From positions 31,878-95,877 of the forward strand of contig DATCHW010000010.1 of the NCBI GenBank assembly GCA_036508135.1: a DNA stretch of 64,000 nucleotides, in the 5' to 3' direction. Position 1 is the first letter of the stretch. The number at the start of each line of letters is the position of its first letter. This DNA is from DATCHW01 sp036508135. Lineage in GTDB: Bacteria; Bacteroidota; Ignavibacteria; Tepidaquicellales; Tepidaquicellaceae. A model generated the notes under the pieces. The model saw only the letters and a program-made list of their open reading frames with translations. It was not told where the DNA came from and did not search any database. Below, piece after piece: positions 16,163-24,456 of this stretch. Position numbers and translations under genes: made by a program.

Positions 16163-17166
16163 AAGTTTTAGAATATCTTTTCCGGAAGACATTTAAAATA
16201 TCGGTTGATACTATCGAAGAACTAAAAGCTCACTCCTCAGATCGGAGAATATTTCGACTCAAATCCGGAAGTTTTAGATGCATAGGGATATATAATAAAT
16301 ATGTTGAAGAAAATGAGGCTTTCCTTCAGTTTTCTATAGCATTTAAGACATCTAACTTAAAAGTACCTTTAGTATATGCACATTCAAAAAATCTCAAATA
16401 TTATCTTGAAGAAGACCTGGGAGATTTCACACTTCAGGAATACTTAAACCAGATAAATCCTTCTGACAGAAATAAAATCAAATTATACAAAAAAGCATTG
16501 GATAACCTTATAGATTTTCAATTAATAGGAGCATATGTAATAGATTATAAATATTGTTATCAGACTGATGTTTTCAATAAAGAACAAATTGATTCAGATC
16601 TAAAGCAATTTAAAAAATATTTTGCACATAAATTTTTAAGATTAAATCAATTAAATCTCGGGTATAATTTTTTAGTTGAATTTTTCAGCAAGACAATTAC
16701 GGGTAAAAGGAATTTATATTTTATGTATCGTGACTTTCAACCACGAAATATTATGGTGAAAAAAGGAGATTTATTCTTTATTGATTATCAATCCGGGAGA
16801 AAAGGACCTTTACAATACGATCTTTCATCTTTTTTATTATCCGGTAGTATCGATATCAGTGATAAGCAGAGGACAATTTTACTTAATTATTATTTGAAAA
16901 AATTATCCGAACGAATTAATATTAAAAAAGAATTATTTATAAAAAATTATTACAAAATTTCTATCATCAGATTATTGCAAATGCTGGGAAGTTATGGGTA
17001 CAGTTATTCTGTAACAGGGAAGAAATTGTATTTAATTAAATCCTTAAAAGCAATTGGAAATATTCAACAAATAATGAAAAATATTAAGAATAGATCTGTA
17101 ATTAATTTTTTAAACAATGTAGTTACTTCAAAAGAGAGAATTATTCATATCTTAGAGCATCTATAG
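16159..17166 (+). CDS. aminoglycoside-phosphotransferase-fold kinase (AmgK-like)
   Basis: 335 residues with the APH/choline-kinase fold: Brenner-like catalytic motif MYRDFQPRNIMV, then LFFIDYQSGRKGPLQYDLSS containing the DFG-equivalent Asp. This YRDFQxRN plus GPLQYD combination is what I associate with Bacteroidota homologues of AmgK, the N-acetylmuramate/N-acetylglucosamine 1-kinase of cell-wall recycling. The MurU-type nucleotidyltransferase often paired with it is not next to it here, so the assignment is tentative. The gene starts 4 bases inside the preceding SDR and its last 26 bases overlap the convergent ABC permease gene. Confidence 0.75.
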   Translation: MKVLEYLFRKTFKISVDTIEELKAHSSDRRIFRLKSGSFRCIGIYNKYVEENEAFLQFSIAFKTSNLKVPLVYAHSKNLKYYLEEDLGDFTLQEYLNQINPSDRNKIKLYKKALDNLIDFQLIGAYVIDYKYCYQTDVFNKEQIDSDLKQFKKYFAHKFLRLNQLNLGYNFLVEFFSKTITGKRNLYFMYRDFQPRNIMVKKGDLFFIDYQSGRKGPLQYDLSSFLLSGSIDISDKQRTILLNYYLKKLSERINIKKELFIKNYYKISIIRLLQMLGSYGYSYSVTGKKLYLIKSLKAIGNIQQIMKNIKNRSVINFLNNVVTSKERIIHILEHL

Positions 17167-18373
17167 GATTCAATTTTGCTGCCTTATAAGCCGGATAAAC
17201 ACCAAAAACAATTCCGACAACTGAACAAACTACTAATCCAATAATAACCCAATCATAAGGTATGACTACTTTTGTATTTAAATACAGGCCAACGAGATTA
17301 CCGGTTAAAACACCTAAAATAATTCCAATTATACCTCCGATTTCCGATAATATAATGGCTTCCGTTAAAAATTGTGAGAGTATATTTACATTTTTAGCAC
17401 CTATTGCTTTACGGATTCCGATTTCTTTAGTTCGCTCAGTTACAGATACAAGCATAATGTTCATAATACCTATACCTGCTGCGAGTAAGGCAATAAATGA
17501 AATAAAACCGGCACCATATTTAAAATACTGAGTGAATTTATTAACTTCTCCAATAAGGGATTCATTTGAGTATATTTCGAAGTCATTATCTTCCCCCGGT
17601 TGCAGCTTTCTCACAATACGCATAGCGCTAATAATATTCTCTTGAGTTTCATCATATAAAGTTTTGCTCGGTGCCTGGACAGCGATATTAATGGATCTAT
17701 TAGTTTTGCCATATATTTCCTGCATCTTCGTTATAGGAATGGCTGCGAAATTATCTCTGCTTTGACCGAAACTTTCACCTTTGGATTCAAACACACCGAT
17801 TATTGTAAATTCGTTTTTATCTAAAATAATTTTTTTACCAACAGGATTCTCACGTGCAAATAATTTTTCCACAACATCTGTACCGATAACTGTATTATCT
17901 GTTGAACTCGAAATGTCATTTTCAGTAAAATATCTTCCATCTTTAATTGTGTAATCATTACAACCGGGGAAATCAAGATTAGCACCGACAATCATATAAC
18001 TTGGATTTGTGGTTTCTTTCCCATATTTAAAAGTTTTGGAAGACTGATAATCTTCCAATGAAATATATTTGTATAAAGTTGCCTTTTCTATCAAACGAAG
18101 TCCCTGCTCATAAGTGATATCCGGTCTGTTTCTAAATTTCGCACGCATCTTAGGGTCTCCGAAATTCATTGCAGGAAATTTCTGTATCTGAAAAGTATTA
18201 CTACCGAGCTGGCTCAATCCACTTTCAATACCTGCTTGAAGAGCATTCAAAAGTGTCATTATCGCAATAATAGAAAAAACACCTATTACAATCCCTGCTA
18301 AAGTAAGGATTGCCCTTAATTTATTAGACTTAATAGTATTTACTGATAACTTAAAAACTTCTGTAACGATCAT
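17141..18373 (-). CDS. MacB-like ABC transporter permease (FtsX family)
   Basis: 410 residues: an N-terminal membrane helix (ILTLAGIVIGVFSIIAIMTLLNAL), a large periplasmic MacB_PCD domain, and three C-terminal helices with the FtsX signature (MNIMLVSVTERTKEIGIRKAIGA). It is the last gene of the five-gene TolC - MacA - ATPase - permease - permease operon and is paralogous to the neighbour at 18390-19616. The two permeases could form a heterodimer. Its 3' end overlaps the convergent kinase gene by 26 bases. Confidence 0.92.
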   Translation of the reverse strand: MIVTEVFKLSVNTIKSNKLRAILTLAGIVIGVFSIIAIMTLLNALQAGIESGLSQLGSNTFQIQKFPAMNFGDPKMRAKFRNRPDITYEQGLRLIEKATLYKYISLEDYQSSKTFKYGKETTNPSYMIVGANLDFPGCNDYTIKDGRYFTENDISSSTDNTVIGTDVVEKLFARENPVGKKIILDKNEFTIIGVFESKGESFGQSRDNFAAIPITKMQEIYGKTNRSINIAVQAPSKTLYDETQENIISAMRIVRKLQPGEDNDFEIYSNESLIGEVNKFTQYFKYGAGFISFIALLAAGIGIMNIMLVSVTERTKEIGIRKAIGAKNVNILSQFLTEAIILSEIGGIIGIILGVLTGNLVGLYLNTKVVIPYDWVIIGLVVCSVVGIVFGVYPAYKAAKLNPIDALRYE

Positions 18374-18389
18374 AATTTATAATAAAATG

Positions 18390-19616
18390 TTATTCATATC
18401 TTAATGAATCCACCGGATCAAGTTTTGCGGCATTATAAGCCGGAAAATAACCGGACATTAATCCGAATAAAATTGAAATAAATAAAGACAAACCCACAAT
18501 CCATAATGGCATTGAAGTCGGTAATACGAATGCATTAATTATCAAACTAATAGGAAATGCTATCATTATTCCAATAATTCCTCCCAAAAGGCATATAACA
18601 ATTGATTCAATAAGGAATTGCAATAATATTGTTCTGCGGCGAGCTCCGATGGCTTTTCTTATGCCTATTTCTTTGGTTCTTTCTTTTACGGAAACGAACA
18701 TAATATTAGCTATACCTACTGATCCAACAATCAGACTTAGTGAGGTAATGAGCGAACCGATAATTTTTATTAATGAAGTAAGTGATTCATATGTACTTTT
18801 GAAAGCTTCCTGCTGATTGATTCCGAAATCATCTTTTGCACCTAAAGGGACTTTTCTTGCTTTACGCATAATAGAAATCACTTCTTCTTTCGTCTCATCA
18901 AGTTTGTTTATATCTGCTGCTTTTACATTTATTGATAAACTTCTTTTCGTTCCAAAAAGAGTAAAGAATCTTTGAATCGGAAGTATCACTCTGTTATCAA
19001 GGCTAAAAAGACCAAGCATGCTCCCCTGCTTTTCCAAGACACCTATTACCCGGAAAGAATAACTACCTATCTTGATCGTCTTTCCGATAGGATTTACATT
19101 TTCAAAAAATGCTTTTTTAACATCATAACCTATAAGGCAGACCGGATATCCGCCTTCAGATTCACGTGCATTAAAAAATCTTCCGTCATCTACATTTACC
19201 CCTAAAGTTTTTTGATACTCATCAGTAGATGCAAGTGTAAATACATTTTCGAGAGATAGATCACCGTACTTCAATGTTCTCATAGAACCGACCGAAGGAG
19301 ATATTGAGGCAGAAGTCTGTGAGAATTTTTTCAAGAATTCAAATTGATTCATCGTTATATCTTTCCTGTTTCTGTAAAAAGCCCAGTCTTCCTTTCCAAA
19401 CCATTCAAACTTCTGGACATACAATACATCAGCTCCTATAGAGGCAATGCTTTTTTCGAATGCCTGATTAATTCCTTCAATGGCTGTCTGCATTAGAGTT
19501 ACTGCAGTGATTCCGATAACAATTCCGAGAGTTGCAAGAATAGAACGCATTTTATTTCCTAAAATCGCGGTTACCGCAATTATTATACTTTCCTTTATTT
19601 CAAGTAATATATTCAT
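18390..19616 (-). CDS. MacB-like ABC transporter permease (FtsX family)
   Basis: 408 residues with the same architecture as the downstream permease: first helix SILATLGIVIGITAVTLMQTA, periplasmic MacB_PCD domain (VLYVQKFEWFGKEDW), then FtsX helices with NIMFVSVKERTKEIGIRKAIGA. The ATP-binding subunit is separate, 15 bases upstream, rather than fused as in MacB of Enterobacteria. A tripartite exporter of lipoproteins, peptides or small molecules is the likely role. The cargo cannot be told. Confidence 0.92.
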   Translation of the reverse strand: MNILLEIKESIIIAVTAILGNKMRSILATLGIVIGITAVTLMQTAIEGINQAFEKSIASIGADVLYVQKFEWFGKEDWAFYRNRKDITMNQFEFLKKFSQTSASISPSVGSMRTLKYGDLSLENVFTLASTDEYQKTLGVNVDDGRFFNARESEGGYPVCLIGYDVKKAFFENVNPIGKTIKIGSYSFRVIGVLEKQGSMLGLFSLDNRVILPIQRFFTLFGTKRSLSINVKAADINKLDETKEEVISIMRKARKVPLGAKDDFGINQQEAFKSTYESLTSLIKIIGSLITSLSLIVGSVGIANIMFVSVKERTKEIGIRKAIGARRRTILLQFLIESIVICLLGGIIGIMIAFPISLIINAFVLPTSMPLWIVGLSLFISILFGLMSGYFPAYNAAKLDPVDSLRYE

Positions 19617-19631
19617 AAAGTTATTCCTTAA

Positions 19632-20324
19632 TCACAATTTAACTTTTGAATAATCACTCTCAATTCTTCCGTCCCTTAACTTAACTGTTCGCTGTGCATG
19701 CTTTGCGATGTCTTCCTCGTGAGTTACGAGAATGATTGTATTTCCATTCGAGCTTAAATCTGAGAACAAAGCCATTATCTCTTCTCCCGTTTTTGAATCT
19801 AAATTTCCTGTAGGTTCATCGGCAAGAATGATAGAAGGATTATTTACTAATGCTCTTGCAACAGCCACTCTTTGCCGCTGCCCACCCGATAATTCATTTG
19901 GTTTATGCTTCAACCTGTCTCCTAATCCAACATTCACCAATGCTTCTTCAGCTTTCTGTACTCTGTCCTGATAATGTAATCCTGAATATATTAACGGAAG
20001 TTCTACATTATGTAGTGCATCAATTCTTGGAAGCAGATTAAACGTCTGAAATACAAATCCAATTTCTTTATTCCGTATACCGGCAAGTTCATCATCATCC
20101 ATTTCACTGACGTTTTTGTCATTCAGAATATAATCTCCGCTTGTTGGTGTGTCTAAACAGCCGATAATATTCATTAATGTCGATTTCCCGGAACCCGATG
20201 GTCCCATTATTGCAATGTATTCATTTTTCTTTATGTCTAAATCTATTCCATCCAGTGCAAATAATTCTTCCGCACCCATTTCATAGACCTTCACCAAATT
20301 ACGTATTTCAATAAGATTACCCAT
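19632..20324 (-). CDS. ABC transporter ATP-binding protein (MacB/LolD type)
   Basis: 230-residue ATPase with all nucleotide-binding motifs: Walker A GPSGSGKST, Q-loop FVFQTFNLLPRIDALHNVELP, signature LSGGQRQRVAVARAL, Walker B IILADEPTGNLDSKTG, and the H-loop ILVTHEEDIA. The FNLLP and ELPLIYSG features place it with MacB/LolD-type ATPases that drive mechanotransmission. It lies between the adaptor and permease genes of the same operon. Confidence 0.95.
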   Translation of the reverse strand: MGNLIEIRNLVKVYEMGAEELFALDGIDLDIKKNEYIAIMGPSGSGKSTLMNIIGCLDTPTSGDYILNDKNVSEMDDDELAGIRNKEIGFVFQTFNLLPRIDALHNVELPLIYSGLHYQDRVQKAEEALVNVGLGDRLKHKPNELSGGQRQRVAVARALVNNPSIILADEPTGNLDSKTGEEIMALFSDLSSNGNTIILVTHEEDIAKHAQRTVKLRDGRIESDYSKVKL

Positions 20325-20351
20325 ACAAATCTTAGTTTTGTTTTTTAATTA

Positions 20352-21689
20352 TTATTCCACTTTTTTATCAAGTGCTTTTTGCTTGTTATCAACTTTCACT
20401 TTTGAATTATCTTCGAGGTCTTTATTAATTGCTTTAAAACTTCCTTTTACAACTTCTGCTCCTTCTGATAATCCTTCCACTAATTCGATATAAGTATCAT
20501 TACTGATTCCTGTTTTCACTTCTTTCTTTTTTGCAATACCATTTTCAATCACGAATACAACCTCTTTAGGTTTCATTTTTTTATTTGATTTTTCTTCACC
20601 TGCTCTTATTAAGTTTTCATCTTTTGTTTCATCTTTAACTTCAATTTGCATTTCTTCCCTTGTAGTAACTGATTGTATCGGAACTGCTATTACGTCATTT
20701 TTCTTTTGGACTTCAATATCTACCGTACAACTCATACCCGGTCTCAGCTCTACATTTTTATCGATTATTCTGATTTTCACAATAAAATTTACTACTTCTT
20801 CCTGTGTACCTGTTGCTTTGGATTGAGCAGTATTAGCAATTTCATAGACATATCCGTTAAAAATCCTGTTAGGAAAAGCGTCTATTTGCACTCTTGCAGT
20901 ATCACCTAATTTAATTAACGTAACATCCGATTCACCAACTTCCACCTGGCATTCCATATTTGCAAGATCAGAAATCGTCATAATCTGAGAACCAATATTA
21001 AAACTCGTCCCTAAAACTTTTTCCCCTAATTCGTTATTTAATTGTGTTACAGTTCCTGAAATAGGTGCATTAATAGTTGTCTTTGAGATATCATACTGAA
21101 CTGATGATAAAGATGCTCTTTGCTGGTTTATCTGAGCTCTAGTCGTATTCATTTGAGCAAGATTTAAATCATAAGCATTCTGAGCATTATCCAGATCACT
21201 TTGAGAAGCTAAATCTTTATTGAATAATTCTTTTGTTCGATTTAACTCTAACAGATATTTTTGTAAAGTAACCTCCTGTGCTTTGAGATTACTTTCCTGA
21301 ACTTTTATAGCTGCATCTTGCTGTTTCAACTGGGGAAAATAAGCATCAGGTTTTATTCTAACTAGCAGATCTCCTTTTTTAACATCATCACCTTCTTTAA
21401 ATGGGAGAGCAATTATTTCTCCGCTTACTTCAGCACTAATGTTAATTTTAGTTTCAGATTGGATTTTCCCTGTTGCTGTTACTACCTGAATTATATTTTG
21501 CTTTGAAACTTTTTCAGTCTGAACATCAATTAATTTTTCCTTTTTACCTGAAATTACTACTGCTATAATTATTAATAAAATTATAACAATGATTCCTATC
21601 CACAGAATTTTTTTACTTTTTCTTTTTTTCTTTACTTTTTTTACACCTGTATTTACATTTACCGGGGCAATAATTTTTTCGTCCGCCAT
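20352..21689 (-). CDS. MacA-like periplasmic adaptor (membrane fusion protein)
   Basis: 445 residues: a Lys-rich cytoplasmic start, one membrane helix (about 27-46, ILWIGIIVIILLIIIAVVI), then the HlyD/MacA fold. That fold has a lipoyl half-motif (VSGEIIALPFKEGDDVKKGDLL), a helical hairpin (about 120-200), the second lipoyl half (INAPISGTVTQLNNELGEKV) and a beta-barrel domain. A charged insertion (KDETKDENLIRAGEEKSNKK) lies near residue 360. It links the inner-membrane permeases to the TolC homologue encoded 12 bases upstream. Confidence 0.92.
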   Translation of the reverse strand: MADEKIIAPVNVNTGVKKVKKKRKSKKILWIGIIVIILLIIIAVVISGKKEKLIDVQTEKVSKQNIIQVVTATGKIQSETKINISAEVSGEIIALPFKEGDDVKKGDLLVRIKPDAYFPQLKQQDAAIKVQESNLKAQEVTLQKYLLELNRTKELFNKDLASQSDLDNAQNAYDLNLAQMNTTRAQINQQRASLSSVQYDISKTTINAPISGTVTQLNNELGEKVLGTSFNIGSQIMTISDLANMECQVEVGESDVTLIKLGDTARVQIDAFPNRIFNGYVYEIANTAQSKATGTQEEVVNFIVKIRIIDKNVELRPGMSCTVDIEVQKKNDVIAVPIQSVTTREEMQIEVKDETKDENLIRAGEEKSNKKMKPKEVVFVIENGIAKKKEVKTGISNDTYIELVEGLSEGAEVVKGSFKAINKDLEDNSKVKVDNKQKALDKKVE

Positions 21690-21701
21690 ATTATTTTGAT
21701 T

Positions 21702-23042
21702 TTAATAATTAATTATTCCAGTTAAGTATTTAATTAGACTTTCAGCAAGCAGAAAACTATATATAGCATTGATTTTATTTATTTTTAGATTGTTTAAGGC
21801 TGTAATTGCTGTCTGTAAATCAAGAAGAGTTCCATATCCGATTCTGTAATTCTCTTCAGATAATTTCACATCCTGTTCTGCAGATGCAATGCTTCTATCA
21901 AGAATTTCTGCCTGTTTATATGCTGTTTGTAAATCATATACAGCTTTCTTTATATCAGATTTTATCTGCAATTCTAATCTAATTAAGTCTTGCTGTTTTT
22001 GCATTATATTCACTTCTGCTATCTGCCTGTTCACATCGAGATTAAATCCCTGAAATATTGAATAATTTAGAGATAAGCCAAATGAAAATGTACGGTTATT
22101 ATCAATTTCATTTGCCTTGTTACCGCTTATATTATAATTTCCAAACGCACTTAGCGAAGGCCAGTATAAATATTTATTTGCTATCGATAATTTTATCTCA
22201 TTCACTTTTATATCCTGAAGACCACTTTTATAATCATACCTGTTATTGATTGCCTGAGCCGTAAGTCCTGCAACATTTCCATAATTATTCAACCTTTCTT
22301 TTAGTTCAGTTACTGTATAGAAAGGTATTTCTTTCATATCAACTTCAATCTCTGTATCGGTATCAGCATACATAGCAAATAATAAATCTATTTTTGCTTT
22401 TTGAACATCATTTGTTGCACTTTCAAGGCTTAGTTCATTCTGTGCAACCAGTACATCTTGTTTATAAATTTCTGCTATTGTTTTTTTTCCTACATTTACG
22501 TACTCTTTAATCATAGCAAGTTGGTCTTGAGAATTCTTCAGATTTTCATTTTGAATTTCTACCAGATACGATTTTCTAAGTAAATCAAAATATTTCTGTG
22601 TTACATCGATAATGATATCTTTTTTTGCTTTTTCGTACTGTAGATTTAGAAGATTGATATTCTGATTGTTCAGCTCAATATTCTCATAATTTGCAAAACC
22701 ATTGAAAAGTGTCACTTGTGAATTAATGGATGCACTCCAGTTATCACGGGTCGTATTCTGGTCAGGTACATTTATTGGAAACCCGTTTTGGTAAATCACT
22801 CCGCCTTGAGAAACTGAATTCGTTTTATTCCATCCTGTAGATATAGAAAGAGAAGGGATTAAACTCCCTTTTGATAATTTCAAATTCAAGTTTTGAATTG
22901 TGAGATTATTTCTTAATGTTAATAAGTCTTTATTATTATCTAAAGCAAGCAGAATAGCCTTATTAAGGGTAAATTTCTCTTGAGCATTAGAATAATTAAT
23001 AACAAAGAGCGATAAGATAATTAAAAAAATTATTTTTTTCAT
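21702..23042 (-). CDS. TolC-family outer-membrane efflux protein
   Basis: About 446 residues from the chosen ATG at 23042, which begins a clean signal peptide (MKKIIFLIILSLFVINYSNA). The open frame extends to 23165, but that part is an AT-rich leader. Two OEP repeats are visible (ALDNNKDLLTLRNNLTIQNLNLKLSKG and ALLLDLQTAITALNNLKINKINAIY-like helices near the end), as expected for a trimeric TolC channel. It heads the export operon. A divergent promoter region of 188 bases separates it from queD. Confidence 0.92.
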   Translation of the reverse strand: MKKIIFLIILSLFVINYSNAQEKFTLNKAILLALDNNKDLLTLRNNLTIQNLNLKLSKGSLIPSLSISTGWNKTNSVSQGGVIYQNGFPINVPDQNTTRDNWSASINSQVTLFNGFANYENIELNNQNINLLNLQYEKAKKDIIIDVTQKYFDLLRKSYLVEIQNENLKNSQDQLAMIKEYVNVGKKTIAEIYKQDVLVAQNELSLESATNDVQKAKIDLLFAMYADTDTEIEVDMKEIPFYTVTELKERLNNYGNVAGLTAQAINNRYDYKSGLQDIKVNEIKLSIANKYLYWPSLSAFGNYNISGNKANEIDNNRTFSFGLSLNYSIFQGFNLDVNRQIAEVNIMQKQQDLIRLELQIKSDIKKAVYDLQTAYKQAEILDRSIASAEQDVKLSEENYRIGYGTLLDLQTAITALNNLKINKINAIYSFLLAESLIKYLTGIINY

Positions 23043-23187
23043 TAATATTTTGATATTATTTTTTAGTATACGTAAATAAAGATAAGTAGTTTCAATTAAA
23101 TTTAATATATATAAATTAAAAATTTTATCGATTATGATATAAATGATATTGTAATTAAAGTTCATTTTCAGGGCTCTATTTTGAATT

Positions 23188-23195
23188 TATATTTG
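23188..23195 (+). promoter_or_regulatory. candidate Bacteroidota-type -7 promoter element for queD
   Basis: TATATTTG fits the TAnnTTTG -7 consensus used by the Bacteroidota primary sigma factor and lies 36 bases before the queD ATG. A convincing -33 TTG was not found, so this is tentative. Confidence 0.35.
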
Positions 23196-23230
23196 GGTTT
23201 AAATTTACTTTATTAAAGAAAAATACTATT

Positions 23231-23635
23231 ATGTTATACGTTACAAGAAAAGAACATTTTTCCGCTTCGCATAGACTCCATAATCCCGAATTTGATAAAT
23301 TGGGAAATGAAGAACTTTTTGGGAAATGTAATAACTTTCACGGTCATAACTATTATCTTGAGGTTACAATTGCCGGAAAAGTGGATCCCAAAAGCGGTTA
23401 TGTAGTTGACATGAAAATTCTCAAAAGTATAATTCTGAATGAAATTATCGAAAGAGTTGACCATAAGTTTCTAAACGAAGTGGATTTGTTCAAAGATGTA
23501 ATTCCCACAACCGAAAATATGGCTTTAACATTTTGGGATATACTTAATAGAAAGATCAATTTCCATAATGCAAAACTTTTTTCAATTAAACTTTACGAGA
23601 CCGAAAAAAATTTCGTAGAACTGAGAATTGACTAA
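23231..23635 (+). CDS. queD: 6-pyruvoyl-tetrahydropterin synthase / 6-carboxytetrahydropterin synthase (QueD)
   Basis: 134 residues. The zinc histidines and catalytic Cys are in HFSASHRL and FGKCNNFHGHNYYLEV, and the family end VDHKFLNEVDLF then PTTENMAL is present. Length and the Cys-x-x-x-His-Gly-His arrangement match QueD, which makes 6-carboxytetrahydropterin for queuosine. A PTPS role in folate or pterin synthesis cannot be excluded. The next gene starts at a TTG overlapping its last codons. Confidence 0.9.
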   Translation: MLYVTRKEHFSASHRLHNPEFDKLGNEELFGKCNNFHGHNYYLEVTIAGKVDPKSGYVVDMKILKSIILNEIIERVDHKFLNEVDLFKDVIPTTENMALTFWDILNRKINFHNAKLFSIKLYETEKNFVELRID

Positions 23636-24416
23636 AAACGAAATCAAATATTTCGTAAACCTTAAGAAAAAAGAATTCCGGGATTCAGAGGACATTTTCC
23701 TGATTGAAGGCACTCATCTTATCGGAGAATGCCTATCATCTAAGTATTATAAAAATAATCTGACAAGAATTTTCATTACCAGTAACTATAAGAATGTATT
23801 ATTAGAGAAATTAAAGACTGCGGGATTTGCATTCGAAGTATTGCAAGAGAATATTTTCAATAAATTATCAGAGACGAAAAATCCTCAGGGTATCATTGCT
23901 GTTGTCAAAATAAATGTTGGAAAAATATTCACCGGTATTGACGTTGACCTGGCTATCGCACTCGACAATATTAACGACCCCGGTAATCTTGGTACAATTC
24001 TTAGAACTTGCTGGTGGTTTGGGGTGAATAAAATATTTATCAGCTCTAACTCAGTCGACTTATTCAATTCAAAAGTTATAAGAGGAAGCCAGGGAGCGCT
24101 TTTCAATTTGGATATAAGCACTAATATTGATTTAAATAAAACACTGAAAGGCTTAAGCAATATCGGATGGAAATTATATGCTACTGATTTAAAAGCGAAT
24201 AAATATTTAGATGAGATTGATTTTGGCGTAACCAAGAAGAATATTTTTGTTTTCGGAAATGAAGCTAATGGGATAAGCACGGAGATTTTGTCGAATCCAT
24301 TATTCAAGAAAATTAAAATAAAAGGACATTCAAGTTGCGAGTCGTTAAATATAGGAGTATCAGTAGGTATTGTTCTGGATTATATCCTTAATAGAAAATT
24401 AAAAACCCCTCAGTAA
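23628..24416 (+). CDS. TrmH/SpoU-family RNA 2'-O-methyltransferase
   Basis: 262 residues: an N-terminal L30e-like substrate-binding domain (EDIFLIEGTHLIGECL), then a SPOUT knot with LDNINDPGNLGTILRTCWWF, FVFGNEANGIS and the final SLNIGVSVGIVLDYIL. It methylates the 2'-OH of rRNA or tRNA (RlmB or similar). The exact target cannot be read. The start is TTG at 23628, overlapping queD by 8 bases; no ATG gives a full N-terminus. The stop codon lies inside the loop of the downstream terminator. Confidence 0.9.
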   Translation: MTKNEIKYFVNLKKKEFRDSEDIFLIEGTHLIGECLSSKYYKNNLTRIFITSNYKNVLLEKLKTAGFAFEVLQENIFNKLSETKNPQGIIAVVKINVGKIFTGIDVDLAIALDNINDPGNLGTILRTCWWFGVNKIFISSNSVDLFNSKVIRGSQGALFNLDISTNIDLNKTLKGLSNIGWKLYATDLKANKYLDEIDFGVTKKNIFVFGNEANGISTEILSNPLFKKIKIKGHSSCESLNIGVSVGIVLDYILNRKLKTPQ

Positions 24417-24429
24417 GAGGGCTTTTTAA
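24400..24429 (+). terminator. rho-independent terminator of queD - methyltransferase unit
   Basis: AAAAACCCCTC, loop AGTAA, then GAGGGCTTTTT. The methyltransferase stop codon is in the loop. The hairpin and flanking A/T tracts are short but clear, and the next gene is convergent. Confidence 0.85.
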
Positions 24430-24456
24430 TTATTGAGAGGAAATTTTATTCCCAAT

